The notes: a model not told the origin generated them from the sequence alone. DNA of 64,000 nucleotides from Giesbergeria sp. (GCA_023150295.1 JAKLLE010000003.1:26836-90835); one strand, 5' to 3'; counted from the first letter of the stretch, positions 1 through 9,468 are shown. Translations and numbers: made by a program.

Positions 1-197
1 AGTTCGTGCACGTCGTGGGGCCGGATGTGGCGCGCATCGGGCCGGGGGTGCACGGTAATGCCCTGCGCGCCCGCCTGCAGGCACAGCAGCGCCGCACGCG
101 TGACGCTGGGAATGCCCAGGTGCCGCGTGTTGCGCACCAGCGCCACCTTGTTGACGTTGACCGACAGCGCGGTGCGGGGATGGGGTGAAGAGGTCAT
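1..197 (-). CDS. pdxJ: Pyridoxine 5'-phosphate synthase PdxJ (N-terminal part, cut by window edge)
   Basis: PdxJ makes pyridoxine 5'-phosphate from 1-deoxyxylulose 5-phosphate and 3-amino-2-oxopropyl phosphate, the last step of DXP-dependent vitamin B6 synthesis in the cytosol. Only the first 65 residues are visible because the gene runs off the left edge. They contain the family's N-terminal strand [15 protein letters not shown] and the phosphate-site segment [16 protein letters not shown]. The start ATG overlaps the recO stop (ATGA), so it is probably co-translated as the last visible gene of the rnc-era-recO-pdxJ unit. This order is normal for proteobacteria. Confidence 0.93.
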   Translation of the reverse strand, partial: MTSSPHPRTALSVNVNKVALVRNTRHLGIPSVTRAALLCLQAGAQGITVHPRPDARHIRPHDVHE

Positions 198-955
198 AGC
201 GATTGCAGGTCCATCATGAACTGGCGCGTGCGCAGCACCGGGTGGCCGCAATGGTATTGCAACAGCCCGCGCAGTTGCGGTTTGAGTTCACCAGCCACGG
301 CAGCGCATTCGCGCAGCAGGGTGGTGAAAGGCACGCCATCACGCAAGGCGGCGTGCAGTAGCAGCCACTGCGCGCCCGACAGGCTGGCCCGCTCGGCTGC
401 GGGCACGGCGCGCAGGCCCGCCTCGGCCACCAAGGCGTAGCGGCCCTGGGGCTCCAGCGGCGCCAAGGCCAGGGTCTGCACATCCAGCGCGGGCAGCAGG
501 CCCACCTCGCGCAGCAACAGCAGCTCAAAGCTGCGCAGCAAGGGTTCGAGCACTTCGCCGTGCTCGGTGGCCAGTATGCGCACCACGGCAGCATAGTGGT
601 CGAACAGCAGGCTGTGCGCGTCGTCGCGGGCCAGCAGGCGCATGAGCAGTTCGTTGAGGTACAGGCCCGACAGCAAGGCCTCTCCCGTGGGCATGGTGTG
701 GCCGCCAACCCACTCCGCGCCCTTGAGCGGGTGGATCTCGGCCGAGTCCGATGCAGCTTGGGTCCAGCTCAGCTGCAAAGGCTGCAGGGGCAGCAGCACC
801 GGCCGGAAGTTGGAACTGGGCCTTTTGGCGCCCTTGGCCACCAGCGCAGTGCGCCCGCGGTGGCGGGTGAACACCTCCAGGATCAGGCTCGATTCACTCC
901 AGTCGTAGCGGTGCAGCACGTAGGCAGGCTCGTGGGTGACACGTTGCTGGGGCAT
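194..955 (-). CDS. recO: DNA repair protein RecO
   Basis: RecO loads RecA onto SSB-coated single-stranded DNA with RecR in the RecFOR gap-repair pathway. The protein has 253 residues, a usual length. The N-terminal OB-fold begins [20 protein letters not shown] and contains the typical [11 protein letters not shown] segment. An all-alpha C-terminal part follows. The zinc-binding cysteines of some RecO proteins are not evident, as is common in proteobacteria. It lies downstream of era after about 190 bp of repeat-rich sequence and overlaps pdxJ by ATGA. The start ATG sits just outside a dispersed repeat copy at 961-1009. Confidence 0.95.
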   Translation of the reverse strand: MPQQRVTHEPAYVLHRYDWSESSLILEVFTRHRGRTALVAKGAKRPSSNFRPVLLPLQPLQLSWTQAASDSAEIHPLKGAEWVGGHTMPTGEALLSGLYLNELLMRLLARDDAHSLLFDHYAAVVRILATEHGEVLEPLLRSFELLLLREVGLLPALDVQTLALAPLEPQGRYALVAEAGLRAVPAAERASLSGAQWLLLHAALRDGVPFTTLLRECAAVAGELKPQLRGLLQYHCGHPVLRTRQFMMDLQSL

Positions 956-960
956 GAAAA

Positions 961-1009
961 TGCTATCAAATCTGCAGCAATAGCACCCTATAAATGGGCG
1001 CTGGAGCCC
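961..1009 (+). repeat. Dispersed palindromic repeat, copy 1
   Basis: The copy starts with TGCTATCAAA, continues with ATAGCACC and ends with GGGCGCTGGAGCCC, matching the two-palindrome pattern shared by 14 copies in the window. It sits directly upstream of recO, between recO and era. Confidence 0.75.
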
Positions 1010-1087
1010 GTCCCAGGGCTAAGATCCCGCCCAAGCCAGGGCTCCCGCGCAAGGGCCGCCCCGCCGCGCCGGGAGCGTCCCCCTGCC

Positions 1088-1133
1088 CGAATCGCGCAGC
1101 GATTCGAGAGCGGGGGGAAGGCCCGCAGGGCCT
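1088..1133. other. Two adjacent GC-rich hairpins downstream of era
   Basis: CGAATCG (1088-1094) pairs with CGATTCG (1100-1106), and AGGCCC (1119-1124) pairs with GGGCCT (1128-1133). No T-run follows on the minus strand, so these are not classical terminators. They could protect the 3' end of the era message or be repeat debris. Confidence 0.4.
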
Positions 1134-1147
1134 CAGGGGAGTGCTCC

Positions 1148-2188
1148 TCATTCATACCCAAACGAGCGCACGCGCGCCTCGTCATCGGCCCAACCCGAGC
1201 GCACCTTGACCCATAGTTCCAGGAAAACCTTGGCGTCCAGGAGCTTCTCCAGCTCCTGGCGGGCCTCGGTACCAATGCGCTTGAGGCGCTCGCCCTTGTC
1301 GCCAATCACCATGGCCTTGTGGCCGTCACGCTCCACCACAATGGTGGCGGCAATGCGCACCAGGCGCTTGTGCTGCTTGCTATTTTCTTCCTCGAACTTG
1401 TCGATGACCACGGTGGAGGTGTAGGGCAGCTCGTCCCCCGTGAAGCGAAAGAGCTTCTCGCGCACGGTTTCGGAAGCCAGGAATTTTTCGCTGCGATCGG
1501 TCAGCTCGTCCTCGGCATACCACCAGGGCTGCTCGGGCAGGTACTTCTCGCAAATTCTGTGGAGCCGCTCGATATCACCCTTGCTCTTGGCCGACATGGG
1601 CACGAACTCGGCGAAGGGATGGCGCTCCTGCATGTCGCGCAGCCAGGGCGCGATCTCGGCGCGGCGGTGCACGGTGTCGAGCTTGTTGGCAATGAGCAGC
1701 GTGGGAATGCCTGGCTTGAAGAGCGAGAGCACCTTGGCATCCGCCAGCGTGAAGCTGCCAGCCTCCACCACGAAGAGGATCAGATCCACGTCGCTGATGG
1801 CTCCCATCACCGTCTTGTTGAGCGACTTGTTCAGCGCCGTGCTGTGCTTGGTCTGGAAACCCGGCGTATCGACAAACACGAACTGGCTGGCGCCCACAGA
1901 GCGGATGCCGGTGATGCGGTGGCGCGTGGTCTGGGCCTTGCGCGAGGTGATGCTGATCTTCTGCCCCACCAGCGCATTGAGCAAGGTGGACTTGCCCACA
2001 TTGGGCTTGCCTACGATGGCAATCAGGCCGCAGCACTGCGCCGCGCCCCCCGGCGCATCGGCCGCAGGCGCCACGGCAATCTGCCCCCCAGGCCTTGCGG
2101 CGGCGAGCATTGCATTCAGATCATCAGTGGTCTGAGCGCCCGTCAGTTTGGCGTCGGCAGCTACATTTTTTGTAGCATCTTGGTTCAT
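1148..2188 (-). CDS. era: GTPase Era
   Basis: Era is a Ras-like GTPase that binds the 3' end of 16S rRNA and assists 30S assembly. The G1 motif GKPNVGKST, the switch segment DTPGF and the NKLD motif are present. The C-terminal KH domain includes [13 protein letters not shown]. The chosen ATG gives 346 residues and overlaps the rnc stop as ATGA. A longer frame to 2299 exists but would run into rnc. The N-terminus before the G domain is about 45 residues longer than in E. coli Era, and residues 4-20 are encoded by a copy of the dispersed repeat. That extension is low-complexity and Ala-rich, so probably disordered. Confidence 0.95.
   Translation of the reverse strand: MNQDATKNVAADAKLTGAQTTDDLNAMLAAARPGGQIAVAPAADAPGGAAQCCGLIAIVGKPNVGKSTLLNALVGQKISITSRKAQTTRHRITGIRSVGASQFVFVDTPGFQTKHSTALNKSLNKTVMGAISDVDLILFVVEAGSFTLADAKVLSLFKPGIPTLLIANKLDTVHRRAEIAPWLRDMQERHPFAEFVPMSAKSKGDIERLHRICEKYLPEQPWWYAEDELTDRSEKFLASETVREKLFRFTGDELPYTSTVVIDKFEEENSKQHKRLVRIAATIVVERDGHKAMVIGDKGERLKRIGTEARQELEKLLDAKVFLELWVKVRSGWADDEARVRSFGYE
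2131..2177 (-). repeat. Dispersed palindromic repeat, copy 2, inside era
   Basis: On the minus strand it reads TGCTACAAAAAATGTAGCT and ends in GGGCGCTCAG. It encodes residues 4-20 of Era in frame and in the same orientation as the gene. Confidence 0.65.
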
Positions 2189-2871
2189 GGTCTTGGTGCT
2201 TTCAATGTGGCCAACATGGCCGCTGCGGCAGACTGCTCTGCCGCCCTGCGCGATGCGCCCGAGCCGCGCTGCGCCAGCGCCAGTTCGGCAATCGCGCATT
2301 CGACCTCAAAGGTCTGCCGGTGGGCCACGCCCTCGGTGCCCACCACGCGGTACTGGGGCAACTGCATTTTGCGACCCTGAAGCCACTCCTGCAATGCCGT
2401 TTTGGCATCCTTGGCGGCGGCCTGCATCTGCGGGTTGATTTCCACCGCCTCGTACAGCCGCAGCACCAGCGCCTCGGCGGCAGCATAGCCCGCATCCAGG
2501 TACACAGCGCCAATCACGGCCTCCAGTGCATCGGCCAGTATGGAGGGACGCTGGTGCCCGCCAGAGCGGGCCTCGCCCTCCCCCAGACGTAGCACTTGGT
2601 CCAGCCGCAGGCCCTTGGCCAACTGGTGCAGCGTGTCTTCCTTGACCAGGTTGGCACGCACACGCGACAAATCGCCTTCGCTTTGCGCCTGCAGACGGCG
2701 GTACAGCAGCGTGGAAACTGCCAGGTTGAGCACCGAGTCGCCCAGGAACTCCAGCCGCTCGTTGTGCTCGGCACTGAAGCTGCGGTGCGTGACGGCCCGG
2801 TGCAAAAGGGAAGGATCAGAAAACGGGTGCTGCAGCCGGGACTGCAGCGAGGCTAGCGCGGGAGAGAACAC
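2185..2871 (-). CDS. rnc: Ribonuclease III
   Basis: RNase III cleaves double-stranded RNA in rRNA processing and mRNA regulation. It has 228 residues. The catalytic signature [12 protein letters not shown] is near residue 38, and the second acidic cluster [13 protein letters not shown] is near residue 112. A double-stranded RNA-binding domain fills the last 70 residues and ends in an Ala-rich helix. The start is GTG, immediately after the TAG of the DUF4845 gene. No ATG fits the conserved N-terminus better. It is coupled to era by ATGA, and lepB-DUF4845-rnc-era is the standard betaproteobacterial order. Confidence 0.95.
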   Translation of the reverse strand: MFSPALASLQSRLQHPFSDPSLLHRAVTHRSFSAEHNERLEFLGDSVLNLAVSTLLYRRLQAQSEGDLSRVRANLVKEDTLHQLAKGLRLDQVLRLGEGEARSGGHQRPSILADALEAVIGAVYLDAGYAAAEALVLRLYEAVEINPQMQAAAKDAKTALQEWLQGRKMQLPQYRVVGTEGVAHRQTFEVECAIAELALAQRGSGASRRAAEQSAAAAMLATLKAPRP

Positions 2872-3237
2872 CTATTGAACCGACTCTTCAAAGCGGTAGA
2901 CCAGATAGGCCGGGCCCGCCAAGTCGATTTCACGCGAATACTTGAAGGACACGACGACTTTGTCGCCGCGCTTGGTCACTTCCAGATCCTTGCCGGAAAT
3001 AGAGTTGATGGTATCGATGGCAGCAGCGCGATCAAATGCAGCACGCACCTCTGGTACGGTTGAGCTCTCACGCGCTGCCTTGGTCGCGGCCTTCTTGATG
3101 GCTTGGTATTCAATAAAGATCGGAACCGACTGCCCCCCAATGGCAAAAGCAGCCACGGCCAGCAAACCGATAAAGATCACCCCGATGAAAGACAGTCCCC
3201 GCTGGCGTGCGCGGCTGGTGGTACGTTGAGCTTGCAT
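2872..3237 (-). CDS. DUF4845 family single-pass membrane protein
   Basis: A 121-residue protein with a basic N-terminus (QRTTSRARQRG) followed by one hydrophobic segment at about residues 15-37 that resembles a type IV pilin-like signal anchor. A soluble domain follows, ending in FKYSREIDLAGPAYLVYRF. The family is regularly found between lepB and rnc in betaproteobacteria, and no biochemical function is established. The position suggests a link to the secretion or RNA-processing genes around it, but that is inference from order only. The stop codon abuts the rnc start. Confidence 0.85.
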   Translation of the reverse strand: MQAQRTTSRARQRGLSFIGVIFIGLLAVAAFAIGGQSVPIFIEYQAIKKAATKAARESSTVPEVRAAFDRAAAIDTINSISGKDLEVTKRGDKVVVSFKYSREIDLAGPAYLVYRFEESVQ

Positions 3238-3279
3238 GTGTCACCCCCTCTTTGGAATGGAGCCGCTGCGGTGCGGCCG

Positions 3280-4254
3280 TCAGTTGAACGAACCAATTCG
3301 CTTGAGGTTGCCGAAGTTCATCCAGACAAAAAAGGCCTTGCCCACGATGTTGCCCTCGGGGACAAACCCCCAGTAACGCGAATCGAGCGAATTATCGCGG
3401 TTGTCGCCCATCATGAAATAGTGGCCCTGCGGCACCTTGCAGACAACCCCCTCAACACTGTAGCGGCATTGGTCGCGGTGCGCGAATTTGCTCACCCCTT
3501 GCACAAAGGCAGGGGCCTCTGGGTTGCTGATCGCTCGGTGCGCTTGCTGCCCCAACTGCTCTTCAAAATGCCTGAAATAGCGCAGGCTGCTGTCTTCCAG
3601 GTAATCTGGCAGTTCCTGCGTGGGTACGGGCTGGCCATTCACGGTGAGCCGCTTGTTCAGGTAGGCCACCTCGTCCCCAGGCACGCCCACCACGCGCTTG
3701 ATGTAATCCAGGCTGGGCTGCGGGGGGTAGCGGAACACCACCACGTCCCCCCGTTGCGGCGCATTGCCTTCGGTGAGCTTGGTGTGGATGACGGGCAGGC
3801 GCACGCCATAGGTGAACTTGTTTACCAGGATCAGGTCGCCCACCAACAGCGTGGGAATCATGGAGCCCGAGGGAATCTTGAACGGCTCGAACAGGAACGA
3901 GCGCAACACAAACACGGCAGCGATCACTGGGAACAGCCCCGCCGTCCAGTCCAGCCACCAGGGCTGCATGAGCAGGCGCTCCTTGGATTCGCGCACATCG
4001 ATATCCACCTGCGCGATACCCATGCGGTCCAGCTCGGCACGGCGCTGAGCGGCCGCATCTTCAACAGCCTGGGCCGCACGCTTGCGCCGGGGCAGAAAGT
4101 AAAACCGCTCGGCCAACCAATAGGCGCCGGTCACCACCGTGGCCAAAAACAGCAGCAAGGCGAAGTTGCCCTCGATGGCGCCGAAGTACCAAGCACCGAT
4201 GTACCCAGCAAACGCCGCCAGCACCAGCGACGTGAAGATCTGTACCGCCTGCAT
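3280..4254 (-). CDS. lepB: Signal peptidase I
   Basis: LepB removes signal peptides from exported proteins at the outer face of the inner membrane. The catalytic serine is in IPSGSMIPTL (about Ser131) and the general-base lysine is in DYIKRVVGVPGD (about Lys186). The C-terminal box GDNRDNSLDSRYWG is intact. Two N-terminal hydrophobic segments (about 5-25 and 30-45) and a third before the active site (about 104-120) anchor it. The start ATG overlaps the lepA stop as TGATG, which supports this start over a longer frame to 4389. The length of 324 residues is typical. Confidence 0.95.
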   Translation of the reverse strand: MQAVQIFTSLVLAAFAGYIGAWYFGAIEGNFALLLFLATVVTGAYWLAERFYFLPRRKRAAQAVEDAAAQRRAELDRMGIAQVDIDVRESKERLLMQPWWLDWTAGLFPVIAAVFVLRSFLFEPFKIPSGSMIPTLLVGDLILVNKFTYGVRLPVIHTKLTEGNAPQRGDVVVFRYPPQPSLDYIKRVVGVPGDEVAYLNKRLTVNGQPVPTQELPDYLEDSSLRYFRHFEEQLGQQAHRAISNPEAPAFVQGVSKFAHRDQCRYSVEGVVCKVPQGHYFMMGDNRDNSLDSRYWGFVPEGNIVGKAFFVWMNFGNLKRIGSFN

Positions 4255-6062
4255 CAGTCTTCCACCTGCAAAATGGCCAGGAAAGCCTCCTGCGGCACTT
4301 CGACCGAACCGATCTGTTTCATGCGTTTTTTGCCTGCCTTTTGTTTTTCGAGGAGCTTGCGCTTGCGGGTGATGTCGCCACCGTAGCATTTTGCCAGCAC
4401 GTTCTTGCGCATGGCCTTGATGGTCTCACGCGCGATGATGTTGGCGCCAATGGCCGCCTGGATGGCCACATCGAACATCTGGCGCGAGATGATCTCGCGC
4501 ATCTTGGCCGCCACGGCACGCCCACGGTACTGGGCCTGCGTGCGGTGCACGATGATGGACAGCGCGTCCACCTTCTCACCGTTGAGCAGAATGTCTACCT
4601 TCACCACGTCGGAGGTTCTGTACTCCTTGAACTCGTAGTCCATGGACGCATACCCGCGCGACACGGATTTAAGCTTGTCGAAAAAGTCCAGCACGATTTC
4701 GCCCAGTGGCATCTCGTAGGTCAGCATGACCTGGCGGCCATGGTAGGCCATGTTGATCTGCACACCGCGCTTCTGGTTGGCCAAGGTCATCACCGGCCCC
4801 ACGTAGTCCTGCGGCATGTACAGGTGCACGGTCACGATGGGCTCGCGAATCTCCTGAAGCTTGCCTTGCTCGGGCATCTTGGCGGGGTTTTCCACCATGA
4901 TGACCTCGCCATCAGGCTTGACCACCTGGTACACCACGCTGGGCGCAGTGGTGATCAAGTCCTGGTCAAACTCACGCTCCAGGCGCTCCTGCACGATCTC
5001 CATGTGCAGCAGGCCCAGAAAGCCACAGCGAAAGCCAAAGCCCAGCGCCTGGCTCACCTCGGGCTCGTAGTGCAACGAAGCGTCGTTGAGCTTGAGCTTC
5101 TCCAGCGCATCGCGCAACTGATCGTAGGCGCTCGCTTCGGTCGGGTAGAGCCCTGCAAACACCTGGGGCTGGATCTCCTTGAAGCCCGGCAGGGCCTCCG
5201 TCGCTGGCCCTGCATTGTTGGGCAGCTTTTTCTCCAGCGTGATGGTGTCACCCACCTTGGCCGCCTGCAGCTCCTTGATGCCACAGATCACGTAGCCCAC
5301 TTCACCCGCCCGCAAGGCATCGCGGGGTGCATTGGCAGGGGTAAAAACGCCCAGGCTACCCGCCTCATAGGCGGCACCCGTGGCCATCATCTTGATGCGC
5401 TCACCCACGCGCAATTGACCATCTACCACGCGCACCAGCATCACCACGCCCACATAGGTGTCGAACCAGCTGTCGATGATCATCGCCCGCAGCGGACCAT
5501 CCGGGTTGCCGCGCGGCGCAGGCACCTTGGCCACGATGGCTTCCAGAATCTCATCAATGCCCATGCCGGTCTTGGCGGAGCAGGGAATGGCATCGCCCGC
5601 GTCAATGCCGATCACATCTTCGATCTCCGCCTTGGCGTTCTCCGGGTCCGACTGCGGCAAATCCATCTTGTTGAGCACCGGCATCACTTCGACGCCCAGA
5701 TCCAGCGCGGTGTAGCAGTTGGCCACCGTCTGCGCCTCGACCCCCTGGGATGCATCGACAACCAGCAAAGCCCCTTCGCACGCCGATAGCGAGCGGCTCA
5801 CTTCATACGAGAAGTCCACATGGCCGGGGGTATCGATGAGGTTGAGGTTGTATACCTGACCATCGTGCGCCTTGTACTGCAAGGCCGCCGTCTGCGCCTT
5901 GATGGTGATGCCGCGCTCCTTTTCGATGTCCATGGAGTCGAGCACCTGCGCCTCCATCTCCCGTTCGGCCAGGCCTCCACAGCGCTGGATCAGGCGGTCG
6001 GCCAGCGTGGACTTGCCATGGTCGATGTGCGCAATGATGGAGAAATTACGGATGTGTTTCAT
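4254..6062 (-). CDS. lepA: Elongation factor 4 (LepA)
   Basis: LepA is a ribosome-dependent GTPase that affects initiation and back-translocation on stressed ribosomes. The G1 motif AHIDHGKST is at residues 9-17, and DTPGH and NKMD follow. The EF4-specific C-terminal domain is present, including [16 protein letters not shown] and the basic segment [20 protein letters not shown]. The chosen start gives [16 protein letters not shown] and 602 residues, the family length. The listed longer frame adds 15 unlikely residues. It is translationally coupled to lepB. The 447 bp upstream contain the degP terminator. Confidence 0.97.
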   Translation of the reverse strand: MKHIRNFSIIAHIDHGKSTLADRLIQRCGGLAEREMEAQVLDSMDIEKERGITIKAQTAALQYKAHDGQVYNLNLIDTPGHVDFSYEVSRSLSACEGALLVVDASQGVEAQTVANCYTALDLGVEVMPVLNKMDLPQSDPENAKAEIEDVIGIDAGDAIPCSAKTGMGIDEILEAIVAKVPAPRGNPDGPLRAMIIDSWFDTYVGVVMLVRVVDGQLRVGERIKMMATGAAYEAGSLGVFTPANAPRDALRAGEVGYVICGIKELQAAKVGDTITLEKKLPNNAGPATEALPGFKEIQPQVFAGLYPTEASAYDQLRDALEKLKLNDASLHYEPEVSQALGFGFRCGFLGLLHMEIVQERLEREFDQDLITTAPSVVYQVVKPDGEVIMVENPAKMPEQGKLQEIREPIVTVHLYMPQDYVGPVMTLANQKRGVQINMAYHGRQVMLTYEMPLGEIVLDFFDKLKSVSRGYASMDYEFKEYRTSDVVKVDILLNGEKVDALSIIVHRTQAQYRGRAVAAKMREIISRQMFDVAIQAAIGANIIARETIKAMRKNVLAKCYGGDITRKRKLLEKQKAGKKRMKQIGSVEVPQEAFLAILQVED

Positions 6063-6107
6063 CAACGGGACAGAAGTCAAAAAGAAGCCGGCCACCAGGC
6101 CAGGCAA

Positions 6108-6140
6108 GAAAAAAGGGCGCGTCGAACGGAGACGCGCCCT
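6108..6140 (-). terminator. Intrinsic terminator downstream of degP
   Basis: AGGGCGCGTC (6114-6123) pairs perfectly with GACGCGCCCT (6131-6140) around a 7-nt loop. On the minus strand the stem is followed by TTTTTTC. It would end transcription arriving from degP, or attenuate a lepA leader transcript if the lepA promoter lies upstream of it. Confidence 0.8.
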
Positions 6141-6254
6141 GAACCAACAATCTGTGGCAACTGCGATGGTTGGAGCTTCATTGTAGGCAAAAAGCCTCGC
6201 AGAAAATGACGAACTCGCAGCCTCGCCAGGACGTTGCAGAGCGACAACAGAGAC

Positions 6255-6320
6255 TTATCAACAAATTCTCCACAACCCCTAGGGCATCCTGGGACTAAGC
6301 TGTGATTGTCCTGTGGGTTA
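6255..6320. other. Cluster of DnaA-box-like 9-mers
   Basis: TTATCAACA (6255-6263) and TTCTCCACA (6266-6274) each differ by one base from the DnaA box TTATCCACA. TGTGGGTTA (6312-6320) is a two-mismatch match in the opposite orientation. This could be chance in a locally AT-richer spacer. No dnaA, dnaN or gidA lies nearby. Confidence 0.25.
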
Positions 6321-6509
6321 CCTGTGCAGCACAATTTGGCATTCCAGGATGCAAAATTCGAAGACGCTGATATACCCATCGCCCCCCAATAGCAGCGTTC
6401 ATTCTAACAAATCACCTGTAGGGGCCCGTGACCGCAGTGCCTTGAAAAGCCCTGGCACCATGCCGGGGCATCGGGAATTTGCCACACCCACGTCACGGCG
6501 ACGGCACCC

Positions 6510-7982
6510 TCACCGCACCGGGCGGATCAGCGCGTACTGGGCCCATTCGCCCCGTCGGAACAGCACGTTCACCGGCTTGCCCTTGTCGGCACGCGCCACA
6601 GCGGATTCAAAATCCTTGACGCTGACCACTTCGCTGTTGGCAATCGCCAGAATCACATCGCCCTCGCGCAACCCGGCACGGGCGGCCGCATCGCTGGCCG
6701 CATCCACACGCACCCCGCCCCGCAGCTTCAGCTCCTTCTTTTGGGCGTCGCTGAGATCCGATACCGTCAGTCCCAATTGCTGTGCTGCCGCCGTGGATTT
6801 GGACTTGCTGTCGCGCTCTGCGGTTTTCACCGCTGGTTTGTCGGGCTCCACCTCCGCAATCATGATGGACAAGTCCTTGGACTGCCCCCTGCGGAACACG
6901 GTGATCGTGCTCTTGGTTCCCGGCTTGGTGTTGCCCACCAGGCGCGGAAGGTCGGCCACCTTGTCGATGGGCTTGCCCTCAAAGCGGACGATGATGTCTC
7001 CCGCCTCAATACCTGCCTTTTCTGCAGGCGAACCACTCTCCACACCCGTGACCAGGGCGCCCTGTTGCTTGCCCAGGCCAAGCGATTCCGCCACCTCGCG
7101 CGTGACCTGCCCGATCTGCACACCGATGCGCCCACGCGTCACACGCCCGCTGGCGCGCAGCTGTTCACTCACACGCGTGGCCTCGTCGATGGGAATGGCG
7201 AACGAGATGCCCATGAACCCCCCGGAGCGCGAGTAGATCTGGCTGTTGATGCCCACCACCTCCCCACGCATGTTGATGAGCGGCCCCCCCGAGTTGCCAG
7301 GGTTGATCGCCACATCGGTCTGGATGAAGGGCAGATAGTCGCCCGTATCGCGCTGCTTGGCACTGACGATGCCCGCTGTGACTGTGCTGTCCAGGCCGAA
7401 AGGTGAGCCGATGGCCATGACCCATTCGCCCACGCGCAAGCGGCTCACATCGCCAATCCGCACGGCAGGCAGACCCGAGGCCTCGATCTTGACCACCGCC
7501 ACGTCCGTGCGCTTGTCGCTGCCCACGATACGCGCCTTGAACTCACGCTTGTCGGTCAGCGTCACAATGACTTCGTCCGCCCCCTCGACCACATGGGCAT
7601 TGGTCATCACGTAACCATCAGCGCTCAGGATGAAGCCCGAACCCACGCCGCGCGGCTGCTCCTCTTCCTGCGGGCGCTGCGGGCGCTGCTGCCGCGGGAC
7701 ATTGGGCATGGGAATGCCGAAGCGCTTGAAGAACTCCTGCATCTCTTCGTCCATGCCATTGAGCGCCCCCCGGGCACTCGCTTTTTCTGTGGTGCGGATA
7801 TTGACCACCGAGGGACCTACCAGCTCCACCAGGTCTGTGAAGTCGGGCAGGCCACGCACCAGGGGAGCAGCGGAACCTGCGCCCTGCGCCTGAACCGTCC
7901 CAGGCGCACCCAGCGCCAACCCCAGGCCCAGAGCACCTGCCAGGGCCAACACATTCCATTGCTTTGCCAATGTCGGATTCAT
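6510..7982 (-). CDS. degP: Periplasmic serine protease DegP/MucD type
   Basis: A Do-family HtrA protease and chaperone that degrades misfolded periplasmic proteins. The chosen ATG gives 490 residues, starting with a signal peptide (about 1-32, cleaved after VQA). The catalytic triad is visible: His130 in TNAHVVEG, Asp160 in KRTDVAVVK and Ser231 in NPGNSGGPL. Two PDZ domains follow (about 265-360 and 395-485). It lies downstream of rpoE and rseA, and the family is normally sigma-E controlled. A possible sigma-E-like promoter is noted at 8035-8063. Upstream in-frame extension to 8651 is rejected because the signal peptide would become internal. Confidence 0.94.
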   Translation of the reverse strand: MNPTLAKQWNVLALAGALGLGLALGAPGTVQAQGAGSAAPLVRGLPDFTDLVELVGPSVVNIRTTEKASARGALNGMDEEMQEFFKRFGIPMPNVPRQQRPQRPQEEEQPRGVGSGFILSADGYVMTNAHVVEGADEVIVTLTDKREFKARIVGSDKRTDVAVVKIEASGLPAVRIGDVSRLRVGEWVMAIGSPFGLDSTVTAGIVSAKQRDTGDYLPFIQTDVAINPGNSGGPLINMRGEVVGINSQIYSRSGGFMGISFAIPIDEATRVSEQLRASGRVTRGRIGVQIGQVTREVAESLGLGKQQGALVTGVESGSPAEKAGIEAGDIIVRFEGKPIDKVADLPRLVGNTKPGTKSTITVFRRGQSKDLSIMIAEVEPDKPAVKTAERDSKSKSTAAAQQLGLTVSDLSDAQKKELKLRGGVRVDAASDAAARAGLREGDVILAIANSEVVSVKDFESAVARADKGKPVNVLFRRGEWAQYALIRPVR

Positions 7983-8034
7983 GGATTGCCTTTCGATAAG
8001 AAACAGACGCCGACGCCAGGGTCGGCACGCACCA

Positions 8035-8063
8035 TGAGAAAGCCCCGCAACCCAATGGTTCCG
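8035..8063 (-). promoter_or_regulatory. Possible sigma-E-type promoter of degP
   Basis: On the minus strand GGAACC (8063-8058) lies about 18 nt before TCTCA (8039-8035), resembling the sigma-E pattern GGAACTT-N15/16-TCTRA. It lies 50-80 nt upstream of degP. The match is imperfect and the spacing slightly long. Confidence 0.3.
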
Positions 8064-8146
8064 CCAAAGTGCACCGAGTGTGCGCACCGTGCGAGTTCTC
8101 AGGAAGGCGCGCACGCCAGAAACACTGCCAAGCGCCACTCCGGCGC

Positions 8147-8767
8147 TCAGCGCTGAGGCTCTTCCACCGGGGCGTTGCGCAGAAAGCGCGCAGGCATTTG
8201 CAGTGCAGCCGCACCACGTGACTGGCGGTGTGCGGCCACCAGTTCGTCGAGCCGAGGATCGCGCAACATCACGGGATCCTGCGGCGACTGCTGCACCGCC
8301 ATCTGGGTTCCTGCAGCCATTTGTGCAGGCGGAGCGACTGCCAGTTGGGGACCGGCAGTACCGGCCCGTGTGGCCTCCAACACATTCCAGCCCATGGCCG
8401 ACACGGCGGCCAGAGAGGCCAGTCCAGCCACCATCTTCCAGCGGAACAAGGCCTGGTTTGCGGCTTCGCCACGGGCCACGCCAGGGCGGGATTCCAAAGA
8501 CACTGTCGGCTGAGTCGCCGGACGCTGAGGCTGCAACAAGCCTTCGTGATCCATGCGCTGGTGCAGACGGGCAAGAAACGCCTGGCTGTGCGCATGGTGT
8601 GCAAGCTCTGGAGAGCGCAGCACATCGCCGATGAGGTGGTATTCCTGCCATGCCTGGCGCCCAGACGCCTGCGCCGCGTACTGCAAGACCTGGGGCAGCT
8701 CCCCAGCAGACAACTGGCCATCTGCCAAGGCAGATACGTGTTCACGCATTTTCAGTTCCTGATCCAT
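8147..8767 (-). CDS. rseA: Sigma-E factor negative regulatory protein RseA
   Basis: RseA is the inner-membrane anti-sigma factor of RpoE. The cytoplasmic N-domain has the family pattern REHVSALADGQLSAGEL followed by WQEYHLIGDVLRS. One transmembrane helix lies at about 109-128, and a Pro/Gln-rich periplasmic tail of about 80 residues follows. The 206-residue length fits. It starts 46 bp after rpoE. No rseB/mucB follows: only 164 bp separate it from degP, so the usual rpoE-rseA-rseB-degP order is shortened here. A second ATG at residue 7 (MREHVSALAD) is also possible. Confidence 0.88.
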   Translation of the reverse strand: MDQELKMREHVSALADGQLSAGELPQVLQYAAQASGRQAWQEYHLIGDVLRSPELAHHAHSQAFLARLHQRMDHEGLLQPQRPATQPTVSLESRPGVARGEAANQALFRWKMVAGLASLAAVSAMGWNVLEATRAGTAGPQLAVAPPAQMAAGTQMAVQQSPQDPVMLRDPRLDELVAAHRQSRGAAALQMPARFLRNAPVEEPQR

Positions 8768-8813
8768 GCTCTCACCTGCTTCTCAGTCCGGTCGCCATGC
8801 CACAGCGTCCGCT

Positions 8814-9452
8814 CTACCAGCGCTTGCCACTGCGGCTTTCCAATAAAGGGCGCACACGCGCCGAAATCGCCTCACGCGCCCGGAAGATGCGCGATCGGAC
8901 CGTTCCAATCGGGCATTCCATGGCAGTGGCAATTTCTTCGTAACTTAAGCCCTCGAGCTCGCGCAGGGTCACTGCCTGGCGCAAATCCTCAGGCAATGCC
9001 TCCATGGCCGCATTCACGGCAGCAGCAATTTCCTGCGCAGCCAGCACGGTCTCGGGGGTTTCTTCACTGATTGGTTCCGGACCGATACGGGAAGTTTCAT
9101 TTTCTTCACCATCGGTGCGCAGGGCGCCTTCAAACACCACCGGATCGCGCCGCAGATCCATCAAGGCCTTTTTGGCCGTATTGACAGCGATGCGGTACAG
9201 CCAAGTGTAGAACTGTGCCTCGCCCCGGAACTGGTGCAGCGCCCGGTAGGCGCGCAGAAAGGTCTCCTGCGCAATGTCCTGCACCAGGTCGCTGTCGCGC
9301 ACCATGCGGCCGATCAGACGCTCGATGCGTCGCTGGTACTTGATGACCAGCAAGTCGTAGGCGCGCAAGTCCCCGGCCACAGTGCGCTCGACCAACAGCA
9401 GGTCACTGTCGGTGGGGGAATCCTGCGGCAAGGTGGGCGTGGGATCGGTCAT
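8814..9452 (-). CDS. rpoE: RNA polymerase sigma factor RpoE (sigma-24)
   Basis: An extracytoplasmic-function sigma factor controlling envelope-stress genes. Region 2 shows YDLLVIKYQRRIERLIGRMV and DLVQDIAQETFLRAYRAL. Region 4 shows LPEDLRQAVTLRELEGLSYE and the helix-turn-helix segment IATAMECPIGTVRSRIFRAR. The ATG at 9452 gives MTDPTPTLPQDSPT and 212 residues. The longer frame to 9668 would overlap the upstream gene. It is followed by rseA and degP, the typical sigma-E operon, and preceded by the fatty-acid gene fabF. Confidence 0.95.
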   Translation of the reverse strand: MTDPTPTLPQDSPTDSDLLLVERTVAGDLRAYDLLVIKYQRRIERLIGRMVRDSDLVQDIAQETFLRAYRALHQFRGEAQFYTWLYRIAVNTAKKALMDLRRDPVVFEGALRTDGEENETSRIGPEPISEETPETVLAAQEIAAAVNAAMEALPEDLRQAVTLRELEGLSYEEIATAMECPIGTVRSRIFRAREAISARVRPLLESRSGKRW

Positions 9453-9468
9453 GGATGGGAAAAAGAGT

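Larger units (their letters stand above)
6063..6509. other. Intergenic region between degP and lepA
   Basis: This 447-bp stretch holds no gene I can support. Next to lepA it carries a minus-strand terminator hairpin (6108-6140). Further out it is less GC-rich and has two tandem DnaA-box-like 9-mers. The lepA promoter must lie here, but I could not assign -35 and -10 boxes with confidence. Confidence 0.6.

Noticed and set aside
2189..2299. Upstream extension of era to 2299
   Set aside because: It would overlap rnc by over 100 bp and add unconserved residues. The ATG at 2188 overlaps the rnc stop as ATGA, which is typical coupling.
4341..5789. A 482-codon open frame antisense to lepA
   Set aside because: It is a shadow frame of a highly conserved GTPase gene, histidine-rich and without family resemblance.
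6241..6330. Chromosomal replication origin
   Set aside because: Although DnaA-box-like sites occur, there are too few, they are imperfect, and none of the usual origin neighbours (dnaA, dnaN, gyrB, rpmH) is present.
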